Positions 31,576 through 39,997 of a stretch of DNA of 58,778 nucleotides are shown one piece after another. Source of the DNA: Treponema sp. Its GTDB lineage: Bacteria; Spirochaetota; Spirochaetia; Treponematales; Breznakiellaceae. Each line of letters starts with the position of its first letter. Position 1 is the stretch's first letter. The position numbers and the translations under genes are program-made. A model generated the notes under the pieces. It made no database searches, was not told the DNA's origin, and was given only the letters and a program-made list of their open reading frames with translations. The stretch is taken from positions 1 through 58,778 of the forward strand of contig JAITLC010000015.1 of NCBI GenBank assembly GCA_031278095.1, in the 5' to 3' direction.

Positions 31576-31665
31576 ATTTAACCGCGGGTTCCTTGGAAAA
31601 CACGGATTTTTTGATCGAAATACCTGACTTTTATCCGTGTTTGTCTATGTCGCCTGTGGTTAAAT
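31576..31665. repeat. Nested palindrome overlapping the end of addA
   Basis: Outer arms ATTTAACC (31576-31583) and GGTTAAAT (31658-31665) enclose inner arms AAACACGGAT (31598-31607) and ATCCGTGTTT (31633-31642). The right half encodes the last 11 residues and stop of AddA. It resembles the 'ACACGGAT' palindromes I remember from many unrelated bacterial genomes. Confidence 0.65.
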
Positions 31666-34600
31666 TAAAACTTTCGTGTTCGGCCTTGTATTCCAGAAAA
31701 CTTAAATCCCGAAGGTAGCAAAGAAAGATTCTGGGTTCCAGATCTGAAAAGGCCGGAGAGGCCGCCCGGTATGCGGCAAGCTGGATCCGGTGAAGTTCCG
31801 GGTCTCTGTAGCGGTCGGTTTTGAAATCCACGATGACGCAATGGCCTGAATCTTCAAAGATCAGATCCATGATCCCCTTGACGAGGATCGACGTTGCGCC
31901 GTTTTTCAGGGGCAGACGGAATGCGAACTCGCTTGCCCGGCGCTGAGATGCGGAAGCTTTCCGGCCGGTTTTGCTTTTCAGGAAGTCTTCCGCCTTCGTA
32001 AAAGCTTCCGCCGCCAAAAGAGAAACCGTGCCGCCCAGCCCTGCATTCCTGAAAAGGGAAGCAGCCTCCCGTTCCACACGATCCCGTTTTGCTTCAGAGG
32101 GAAATTCAGGATCAAAAAGGATCTCAATTGCCCGGTGGCAAAGGGTTCCGAAAAGGAGATGGAGATCTCCCTTAAGCAGGGATTCGCAGCGAAAATCGGG
32201 AAGTCCTAAACCACGAAGCTGCTCCGGGTAGCTGTGCAACTTTCCCTCTCCTGCCGCTGCTTCCTGCAGGGCGCTGGGGCTGGTACGGATGATGGAAGGC
32301 TCCTTCAGCATGAAGGCGCCTGTTGGAGCTTTTAAGCTGCCGGCCGCCGTTGCTTTCCCGATGGCCTTTACTTTTGAACGGAGCAGGGCCAGGGCCTTAG
32401 GGTACGTTTTCAGGGAAGGCAGATTGTAAGGCTTGCATTTGCAGTGGGGAATATCCGGTGCGGCGGCAAAACCGGCTTCCAGCAGCCCCATGAAACTCTG
32501 TGATGAATGGGGATGTTCTACACCGAATATGATAAGCTTTTTCATGGCCCTGGTAGCGGCCACATAAAAGAGGCGTTTGAGTTCTGCGGCCTCTTTCTTT
32601 TTATTCTCTTCGTTGATGATGCTCCAAAAGTAGTTTACCGCGCTTTCTCTCCGCCGGGCCGTGTCGGACTTGAAATTCACCGCCGGGCCGTATTCGGGAT
32701 GACGGTACCAGGGTTTGCTGTTCCGTTCCCCCATGCCGGGGCTTTCCGAAAAGGGCAGGATAACTACCGGAAATTCGAGGCCCTTGCTTTTATGAACCGT
32801 CATAAAGCTGACCTCATTTTTTTCCCCGGCTATACCTTCGCTTTCTATCTTTTCGGTACTTCCTATGAGGGAGGCAAGCTCATCGAGAAAAGCCGCAAGG
32901 CTTAAGCCCCGGCTGTCCGCATCAAGCGCAAGGCTGTAGAGGTACTCGAAATGATCCAGACCAGGCTGTTTCCCGCTGTCCGCCATCAGAGAAGCCTGGT
33001 ATCCGGTTTCGTACCAGAGCCAGGCCAGAATGACGCCTATCCCTTCCCGGTCAACCTTTTGCCGGGCCCCCTCGTAAATTTCCCTGCCCCGCAAATACCG
33101 GACCTTGTCCTCTTCGTCCTGAAACCAGGAGACCGGAGCCTCCGCGGGAAAAGGTTCGGGCAGAGTATCCCGTTCCAGCATAATCCGCAAAAAAGTTTCA
33201 TCTCCTGTAGCGCAGAAGGGGGAACGGAGTACCGTACCGTATGCGTTGCTATCCTGGGGGAAAAGACAGAGCCTGAACAGGGCATAGAAATCGTTTGCCG
33301 GCCCTTCGGCATAGATGCCTCTGGGATCAGATGCGGTAAAGGGAATCCCCGTCTGCCGGAAGACACGCTCATAATCAGCCTGATGGGTTGTGCTGCGGAA
33401 GAGAAAGGCGATATCCCCCCAGGCGGCCTCTCCGTCCTTTACCAGCCGATACACCCGTTCGGCCGCGGCCAAGGCCTCCCCCCAGCGCCAGGGAACAGGC
33501 ATGAAACTCTGTCCCATGTCTGATTCAGTTTTTGAGTCTGGTTCCCCTTCAGTCCCGGTTTCTTCCTTCCGGAGAAACAGCTCCACGGGCGAAACGTTTC
33601 CACCGCCTGCAATATCCGGCTGGTTTTCCGCTTCCCTTTTAGCTGCATTGATGCCACGGAATTCGGCTTCAAAAGTATGCTCCGGCCTTCCGAATACACC
33701 GGGAAAAAGTGAATTATAGAATTCGATCAATTCGGGTGTGGAACGGTAGTTGGTATTCAGTTCGAGAAAACCTCCGAGTTCTTCACTGAGGCCCCGGAAA
33801 ACCGAAACATCCGCACCCCGGTAACGGTAGATCGACTGTTTCTCATCACCAACAAAGAAAAGCTTTTTCGTGGAAAGTTCATGCGGAAGAGGGATACGGT
33901 TCAGAGCATGGTTTTCGGGCTCCTCCGATATGAGGTACAGGAGTTCTTTTTGAAGCCGGTTATTGTCCTGGAACTCATCGATCATGACTGCCTTGGTGTG
34001 CCTCTTGTAGTGATCCCGTAGCACCATATCATGTTTGAGTATATCAAGCGCCAGTTCCGCCGTGTCCCTGAAACTCAAAAGGGCAAGCCGGCGTTTGGTA
34101 TCCAGCAGTAATGCCGCATACTCGTCAAAGATCTTTCCCAAAACGGGGATGTCTTCGCGGTAAAGCAGAGTACCGGCTATATTCCCCAGAGCCGCCGCAG
34201 CTGCCCTGATCGATTCAACCAATGGCCTCAATTCCCACAGTACCGGATCTTTTGCATTGGAACGGGGCATGGGGAAACCGCCTGAACAAAAAAAAGCGGC
34301 CTTTTCGATGAGGATTTTCAACTGATCTTTCCCGCTTTCCGCAGAAATAAGTTTCTGTACATTTTTCAGGGGATGGTGTTTCCCGGCCTCTTCCATCAAT
34401 GTTACGGCGATTTTGGGGGCAGATACCGGAATGTCCAGAGCCAGTATGCTTTCAAGATCCCGGTTAATACTTTCGATAACCCGTTCTTTTTCGGCATCCA
34501 GAAAAGCAAGCTGTTTTTCCGCCAGGGAAACATAGGTCCCTGTAGAGACAAAACTCACTTCCCTCATGCCAAAGTCCGAGAAGAGATCGTCTACAATCAT

Positions 34601-35053
34601 GTCGAAGGTTCGTGCGGCTACAAGCCTGCGGATAGCGGGCTCTTTTTTATACCTCATGAGGATCTCCACCGCACAGTCCCTGCATGCGTCAACGCCTTCA
34701 TCCATGATGAAATTACCGGAGATTCCATACCGGGACGCTCCTCCTCTGGTAATTGTGGCGCAGAAAGAATCAAGGGTGGAAATCCGTGCACGGTTGAAAC
34801 GGGCAAGCTGTTCCGCGGCCCTGGGGTGCGTTGAAGAAGCAAGATTCCGGTAGATCCTGGCATACATCTCCGCCTGGGCCTTCCGGGTAAAGGTGAGAGT
34901 CAACACCTCCTCTACATTCAGCTTGCCTTCGGTTACAAGCCGGACATAGCGTTCCGCCAGAACCGTGGTTTTCCCCGAACCGGCGCCGGCGGATACTACG
35001 ATATTTTGTTCCGCATCCCTGGCGGCAATCTGTTCAGGGTTAAGTTTTTTCAT
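31631..35053 (-). CDS. addA: ATP-dependent helicase/nuclease subunit A (AddA/RecB-like)
   Basis: A 1140-residue UvrD-type helicase with a C-terminal nuclease, part of the end-resection machine that prepares double-strand breaks for RecA. Motifs in order: Q-motif and Walker A SAGAGSGKTT (21-30), LTFTRKAQAEM (Ia), VMIDEFQDNNRLQ (II), FVGDEKQSIYRYRGAD (III), LNTNYRS (IV), VSFMTVHKSKGLEFPVVILP (V), YVAATRAMKKLI (VI), then the nuclease motif GIMDLIFEDSGHCVIVDFKTDR (D...D-x-K). Length fits AddA. It overlaps the end of addB by four bases (start at 35053, addB stop at 35050). The last codons lie in a repeat palindrome. Confidence 0.92.
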   Translation of the reverse strand: MKKLNPEQIAARDAEQNIVVSAGAGSGKTTVLAERYVRLVTEGKLNVEEVLTLTFTRKAQAEMYARIYRNLASSTHPRAAEQLARFNRARISTLDSFCATITRGGASRYGISGNFIMDEGVDACRDCAVEILMRYKKEPAIRRLVAARTFDMIVDDLFSDFGMREVSFVSTGTYVSLAEKQLAFLDAEKERVIESINRDLESILALDIPVSAPKIAVTLMEEAGKHHPLKNVQKLISAESGKDQLKILIEKAAFFCSGGFPMPRSNAKDPVLWELRPLVESIRAAAAALGNIAGTLLYREDIPVLGKIFDEYAALLLDTKRRLALLSFRDTAELALDILKHDMVLRDHYKRHTKAVMIDEFQDNNRLQKELLYLISEEPENHALNRIPLPHELSTKKLFFVGDEKQSIYRYRGADVSVFRGLSEELGGFLELNTNYRSTPELIEFYNSLFPGVFGRPEHTFEAEFRGINAAKREAENQPDIAGGGNVSPVELFLRKEETGTEGEPDSKTESDMGQSFMPVPWRWGEALAAAERVYRLVKDGEAAWGDIAFLFRSTTHQADYERVFRQTGIPFTASDPRGIYAEGPANDFYALFRLCLFPQDSNAYGTVLRSPFCATGDETFLRIMLERDTLPEPFPAEAPVSWFQDEEDKVRYLRGREIYEGARQKVDREGIGVILAWLWYETGYQASLMADSGKQPGLDHFEYLYSLALDADSRGLSLAAFLDELASLIGSTEKIESEGIAGEKNEVSFMTVHKSKGLEFPVVILPFSESPGMGERNSKPWYRHPEYGPAVNFKSDTARRRESAVNYFWSIINEENKKKEAAELKRLFYVAATRAMKKLIIFGVEHPHSSQSFMGLLEAGFAAAPDIPHCKCKPYNLPSLKTYPKALALLRSKVKAIGKATAAGSLKAPTGAFMLKEPSIIRTSPSALQEAAAGEGKLHSYPEQLRGLGLPDFRCESLLKGDLHLLFGTLCHRAIEILFDPEFPSEAKRDRVEREAASLFRNAGLGGTVSLLAAEAFTKAEDFLKSKTGRKASASQRRASEFAFRLPLKNGATSILVKGIMDLIFEDSGHCVIVDFKTDRYRDPELHRIQLAAYRAASPAFSDLEPRIFLCYLRDLSFLEYKAEHESFNLTTGDIDKHG

Positions 35054-37887
35054 GTATCAAACCCTGTATAAACGCTACGGCAGAGGGCAGAAACACTGCA
35101 GTTTCCACAGTCCCTGTCCTCCATTTCAGGTACCCGGTAGTCTCCTTCATTCATGGCAGAGGCAAGATCGGCAAAGATCCTGTCTACCCAGTCTATTTCA
35201 CACTGATAGTCTTTCCGGTTCATGGGCAAAACGTGTAAGGGATTTGGGGGAACACCATCATTGATAACATCCCTGTATTCCCGGTTATCCAGCGAATAGA
35301 AGCGGGCCAAATTCACTTTACCCCTGCTCCCGTGTTCCAGCATGTTGATGTACGCGGAAAGCTGGACATTGACCGGCGCCGTCTCTTTGGACGCGAGAAG
35401 ATCTTTCTTGTCAGGCATGAGGCCGGTTTTGAAATCCGTAAGAATATAGTCTTTTTCCGTTCTTTTGAACACAAGATCCGCTTTCCCGGTCATGGCAAGT
35501 TTGAGATCCGGATATTCCCTGCGGAGCGGGTACTCAGGTTTGAGAACCTCCGCGCCGTCGAGAATCTCCGCATCGGCTTCAAGATAATCTTCGAGAGCGG
35601 CATTGATTCTGTCGCGGAGCATGTCATACACCGATTCCTGAAATGCCCCCTCTCGCTGCCGGACATTATTCAGGGCAGTGTCTACCTCTTCATTGAGCCA
35701 TTTCCTGTAGGTTTCAAGCTTTTTTTTGTCAAATTTTTTTGAATCGTTTTCAATTCTTGTAAAAAAAGCCTCCAAAATTCTATGGTAAAGCATACCCAGA
35801 TCCCGCTGATCAATGGTCTCGATCCCGGTCTGCTTTTCCGAAATGCCGAGTCCCCTTTCCAGAAGCCAGCGGAAAGGGCATGAAAGGTACTCGTTAAGAT
35901 CCGTGGGAGAGAGTTCAAGGCTCCCGGCATTTTTTTCGGCTTTCCGTTTGGGACTGCCGAGCATCTCCTTGAGTCTTTCCCGTAACAGAGGTTCTGCCAA
36001 CGAAGTAGAGCGAAGATCCGTTCCGCCGCTTCCCAGAATTTTCAGGCCCTCCTCCGCCTCAACGCGGAACAGCGTATTGGACGGCTCGGGGGGGAAGCTT
36101 AAAATCTCCAGAGGTTTCAGGGAAAGTTCCCTCTCCAGAACATTGAGGGGTACTGCAGGGCCTGACCAGGTTTTTTCCGCGGTACTGAATACCGTAAAGC
36201 CGCCGGAAAAAGCATAGGCGCGGGCAAAATCCGCGGAAAGATCCCGTTCTTTGAGGCTCAAGAGCTGTTTCCTGTCTTCCCGGATTGAATCTCCCCCTGC
36301 TTCGGTCCCGGTAACAGAAGCGCTGTTCTGTCCCATGTTGATAACAAAGTGAACGAGGGGCGCAATGCCCGCCCCTACCTTGTAATCGTAGATCGATACG
36401 GCCTGTTTTCCACCCTGGAATACGTACTTTATATCCCCCAGATAGGATTTAAAAATGCTATACACAAGGCCTTTTTCCTCAAGGTTTTCCATGTTCCGGA
36501 AACGCCCTGCGGTCAAGATCAGTTCATCCAGGGCCTTCATGGCCCGGGCAAGAATATTGTTGGTATCCTCATTGATACTATCCCTGTCAAAGTAGCGGTT
36601 TTCAAAGCTGTGCCACCGTTCCTTGAGTCCTTCAAACGAAGCTGCGTTTACCAGATTCCGGATGTCCTTTTTCAGTCGTGTATAAAAAGCACTGATCTCA
36701 TCAATGGAAATAGTAAAACTACCCCGGCGGCCCTTCAGCCTGAAAAACGTATTTTCCCACACATCAAATTTTTCTTCCCCTGTAGAAGCCATGCAGCGGT
36801 AGCGGAGTCCAAAGTCCAGTAGAGCATTGATATTTTCCCTGTCTTTCCAGGGATACGCCTGATCGAGAAGCAGATTCTTCATGGACTGATATGACCAGCG
36901 GTTTGAAACGCAGTCTGCAAAGCTTGAAAAGATCCGCCCTCCTCCATACCCCGAAAGACTTTTCCCCCCGCGGAGCAGGGCCGGTATATCCCGGCGGGCC
37001 AGATTCAGAATCAGACGCTCCGTATCGTCCGCTCCCGGATAACTAATAATGATGTTTTCAGGCTCAAGGCCCCCCTCTTCCATAAGCCGCCGGATGCTAA
37101 GGGCCAGCCAACGCTGTTCCTCTCCGGCCGATTCAAAGCGGATATAGTTTCCATCCTGTACCGCGGCCCCATTCAGAATATGCGCTACAGCCCGTGCTTT
37201 TTCTTCGGAAGGAATTTTCGGCGGAGCGATGTCCTTTAGCGTAATGATTCTGAGGAAAAATTTACCTCTCGTTTCTGCGGCCGCTGTCAATTCTTCCCGG
37301 TATTCCTCCCAGTCATCCGCCAGTTCCGGGAAAAAGAGTATCCAGTTTTTGTCCGCAAAGGTAAAATCCGTCCTGTTCCAGGAAGGCTCGTAGAGACTGT
37401 AGGTTCCCAGAAACACTTCGTAACGCTGCCTGATCCAAAGAAGGTCGGCAAACCAGGGATCCTCCAGAAGATCCTGTTTGCGGGGACTGCTATTCACTCG
37501 TTTGTTGAGTCCTTCAAGACCGGGAAGCAGGGCCGCCAGAGGAGAGACAAAAGAATCCCAGAAATTTGCATATCGGTAATTGATGAAATCCCGAAGGTAT
37601 GCGTTTCCCTTCCTGACCGCATCTGCATTCTCCCGGAGGAGGCTGCCGGCAAACACTGTCCTGGCGGCTTTCCCTGCAGCTTCCCTATCGTTAAAGTGCA
37701 GCGCCAGGGTTTGCACCTTAAACTCGTCCCATGCCAGAAACCGCTCCTCCGCCAGGGGCTTCATACTTTCCAGCGCCGCCTTTTCGAGCCAAAACTGGGC
37801 CGGTACCGCTGAGGGAAAGACAAAATTGCAATCCCGGTCAGGCAAGGCTTCGAGTATATATTCCGGAATGGGACAGGGGGATTTCAT
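35050..37887 (-). CDS. addB: AddB-like nuclease subunit
   Basis: A 945-residue partner of AddA. The helicase-like N-terminus starts CNFVFPSAVPAQFWLEKAAL, where AddB proteins of Firmicutes have a Walker A; here G-K-T is absent, so ATP hydrolysis is unlikely. The C-terminal RecB-family nuclease shows LSPTDLNEYLSCPFRWLLERG, LGMLYHRILEAFF, MTGKADLVFKRTEKDYILTDFKTG and QLSAYINMLE. The cysteines in SCPFRW and CGNCSVSALC match an iron-sulfur staple. The ATG at 37887 follows the tag stop by one base (TAAAATG), indicating coupling. It probably holds the 5'-strand nuclease and recognises recombination signals (family knowledge). Confidence 0.85.
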   Translation of the reverse strand: MKSPCPIPEYILEALPDRDCNFVFPSAVPAQFWLEKAALESMKPLAEERFLAWDEFKVQTLALHFNDREAAGKAARTVFAGSLLRENADAVRKGNAYLRDFINYRYANFWDSFVSPLAALLPGLEGLNKRVNSSPRKQDLLEDPWFADLLWIRQRYEVFLGTYSLYEPSWNRTDFTFADKNWILFFPELADDWEEYREELTAAAETRGKFFLRIITLKDIAPPKIPSEEKARAVAHILNGAAVQDGNYIRFESAGEEQRWLALSIRRLMEEGGLEPENIIISYPGADDTERLILNLARRDIPALLRGGKSLSGYGGGRIFSSFADCVSNRWSYQSMKNLLLDQAYPWKDRENINALLDFGLRYRCMASTGEEKFDVWENTFFRLKGRRGSFTISIDEISAFYTRLKKDIRNLVNAASFEGLKERWHSFENRYFDRDSINEDTNNILARAMKALDELILTAGRFRNMENLEEKGLVYSIFKSYLGDIKYVFQGGKQAVSIYDYKVGAGIAPLVHFVINMGQNSASVTGTEAGGDSIREDRKQLLSLKERDLSADFARAYAFSGGFTVFSTAEKTWSGPAVPLNVLERELSLKPLEILSFPPEPSNTLFRVEAEEGLKILGSGGTDLRSTSLAEPLLRERLKEMLGSPKRKAEKNAGSLELSPTDLNEYLSCPFRWLLERGLGISEKQTGIETIDQRDLGMLYHRILEAFFTRIENDSKKFDKKKLETYRKWLNEEVDTALNNVRQREGAFQESVYDMLRDRINAALEDYLEADAEILDGAEVLKPEYPLRREYPDLKLAMTGKADLVFKRTEKDYILTDFKTGLMPDKKDLLASKETAPVNVQLSAYINMLEHGSRGKVNLARFYSLDNREYRDVINDGVPPNPLHVLPMNRKDYQCEIDWVDRIFADLASAMNEGDYRVPEMEDRDCGNCSVSALCRSVYTGFDT

Positions 37888-37888
37888 T

Positions 37889-38470
37889 TTACTTTTGGCA
37901 TTCCTTCCAGCGGAAACAGGAAACAAGATGATCGTTTATCAGCCCTTCGGCCTGAAGCCAGGCATAGATTATCGTGGGGCCCACAAAAGAAAATCCGCGT
38001 TTCTTCAGGTCTTTGCTTATTTTTTCCGAAAGTTCCGTGGAAACAGGAATTTCCGAAAGATCCTTCCAGTGGTTTAACACAGGCTTGCCATCTACAAAGT
38101 CCCAGAGCCATTTGGAAAAGGAACCTTCGGTTTCCGTCAATTTAAGATACGCCTGTGCATTGCCAATGGCGCTTGCAATCTTTCTCCGGTTGCGGATGAT
38201 ACCGCTGTCCGCCATGAGCCGCTCAATATCCTTTTTCCCGTAACGGGCGATCTTTTCGGCATCGAAGTTATCAAAGGCCGCCCGGTAAGCTTCCCGGCGC
38301 TTGAGAATCGTGATCCAGGAAAGTCCGGCTTGGGCGCCGTCGAGGATCAGGGACTCAAAAAGTTTTTTGCTTGAATGGCAGGGCATACCCCATTCCCTGT
38401 CGTGGTATTTAAGGTATACTTCATCCTCTCCGCACCAGGAGCAGCGCTGAATCTGCTCAGACTTTGACAT
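37889..38470 (-). CDS. tag: DNA-3-methyladenine glycosylase I
   Basis: A 193-residue base-excision repair enzyme removing 3-methyladenine. Seen: the zinc ligands C10 (RCSWCG), H23 (KYHDREWG) and the C-terminal H and C in NDHLVSCFRW, the helix SLILDGAQAGLSWITILKRREAYRAAFDNFD, the core DSGIIRNRRKIASAIGNAQAYL, and FVGPTIIYAWLQAEGLINDH. GGAGGAGG upstream of the ATG at 38470 is the SD. It is the first gene of a repair operon tag-addB-addA, divergent from gnd. Confidence 0.95.
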   Translation of the reverse strand: MSKSEQIQRCSWCGEDEVYLKYHDREWGMPCHSSKKLFESLILDGAQAGLSWITILKRREAYRAAFDNFDAEKIARYGKKDIERLMADSGIIRNRRKIASAIGNAQAYLKLTETEGSFSKWLWDFVDGKPVLNHWKDLSEIPVSTELSEKISKDLKKRGFSFVGPTIIYAWLQAEGLINDHLVSCFRWKECQK

Positions 38471-38509
38471 AATGATCCTCCTCCCCATATACTACTATAA
38501 GAGGTGATT

Positions 38510-39976
38510 ATGGCAAAGGCGGACATTGGGGTGATCGGACTTGCGGTGATGGGAGAAAATCTCGTGCTCAACATGGAAAACAAGGGCTTTTCCGTAGCGG
38601 TGTTTAACCGGACTGTTTCCAAGGTAGATGATTTTGTAAAAGGCCGGGCAGCGGGAAAGAAGATCTCGCCCTGCCATAGTATGACAGAGCTGGCCCAGGC
38701 CCTGGAAAGACCAAGAAAGGTCATGATCATGGTAAAGGCCGGGCAGGCGGTGGATGATACCATCGAACAGCTTTTGCAGGTTTTTGGACCGGGAGACATC
38801 ATCATTGACGGCGGGAATTCAAACTACCAGGATACCATACGCCGAACTTCCCATGTGGAATCCAAGGGATTCCTCTACATCGGTACCGGGGTTTCCGGCG
38901 GTGAAGAAGGCGCCCTTACCGGCCCTTCTATTATGCCCGGCGGTTCGCCTGCCGCCTGGCCCCTGGTCAAACCGGTTCTGCAGGCCATAAGCGCAAAAAT
39001 TGAAGAAGTGCCGGGGGGAACGCCTGTTCCCTGCTGCGACTGGGTAGGGGAAAACGGCGCGGGTCACTTTGTTAAAATGGTTCACAACGGCATTGAATAC
39101 GGAGACATGCAGCTTATCTGCGAGACCTACGACATCATGCGGCAGCTTTTGGGTCTCTCCTACCTCCAGATGTACGATGTTTTTTCTACCTGGAATCAGG
39201 GAGCACTTAACAGCTACCTTGTCGAAATAACCAGGGACATTCTGGCCTATAACGATGAAGATGGTCAGCCTCTGGTGGAAAAGATCCTTGATGCCGCAGG
39301 ACAGAAAGGGACAGGCAAGTGGACGGGTATTGCGGCTCTGGAATTCGGCGTGCCCCTTACACTCATAGTGGAAGCGGTTTTCGGCCGCTGCCTCTCCGCC
39401 GCCAAAAACGAAAGAGTCCGGGCAAGCAAAATCTTTGCAGGACCAAAAATTATCCCGCCCGCGGACAAAGAAGGTTTTATCAAAGACCTTGAGAAGGCCC
39501 TTTACGCTTCCAAGATCGTGTCCTATGCCCAGGGTTATCTTTTGATGCGGGAAGCAGCCAGGGAATACAAATGGAACTTAAACTACGGCGGCATCGCCCT
39601 CATGTGGAGAGGCGGCTGTATCATCCGTTCAAGTTTTCTGGGAAAAATAAAGGAATCCTTTGAGCGCAACAGAGAACTTGAAAACCTGCTTCTCGATCCC
39701 TTCTTTACCGGACTAATAGAAGAAGCACAGGATTCGTGGCGGAGAGTCTGCGCCGCGGCGATTGGCAACGGTATACCTGTTCCGGCTCTGAGCAGCGCCC
39801 TTGCCTACTTTGACGGTTACCGTAGCGAACGGCTTCCGGCAAACCTTCTGCAGGCCCAGAGGGATTATTTCGGCGCCCACACCTATGAACGGGTAGACAA
39901 AAACCGGGGCCGGTTCTTCCACACCAACTGGACAGGACATGGCGGTTCCACCAGCGCGACAACGTATACCGTGTAG
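38510..39976 (+). CDS. gnd: 6-phosphogluconate dehydrogenase (decarboxylating)
   Basis: A 488-residue pentose-phosphate enzyme making ribulose-5-P, CO2 and NADPH. Seen: the NADP fold GVIGLAVMGENL (7-18), IIDGGNSNYQDTIRR, GTGVSGGEEGALTGPSIMPGG, the catalytic GAGHFVKMVHNGIEYGDMQLI, and the C-terminal RDYFGAHTYERVDKNRGRFFHTNWT. The length fits the long homodimeric type. The SD GAGGTGAT lies immediately before ATG 38510. The next gene, a sugar kinase-phosphatase fusion, starts 21 bases on and may share the transcript. Confidence 0.96.
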   Translation: MAKADIGVIGLAVMGENLVLNMENKGFSVAVFNRTVSKVDDFVKGRAAGKKISPCHSMTELAQALERPRKVMIMVKAGQAVDDTIEQLLQVFGPGDIIIDGGNSNYQDTIRRTSHVESKGFLYIGTGVSGGEEGALTGPSIMPGGSPAAWPLVKPVLQAISAKIEEVPGGTPVPCCDWVGENGAGHFVKMVHNGIEYGDMQLICETYDIMRQLLGLSYLQMYDVFSTWNQGALNSYLVEITRDILAYNDEDGQPLVEKILDAAGQKGTGKWTGIAALEFGVPLTLIVEAVFGRCLSAAKNERVRASKIFAGPKIIPPADKEGFIKDLEKALYASKIVSYAQGYLLMREAAREYKWNLNYGGIALMWRGGCIIRSSFLGKIKESFERNRELENLLLDPFFTGLIEEAQDSWRRVCAAAIGNGIPVPALSSALAYFDGYRSERLPANLLQAQRDYFGAHTYERVDKNRGRFFHTNWTGHGGSTSATTYTV

Positions 39977-39997
39977 CGCTTTATTGGTCATTAATCC

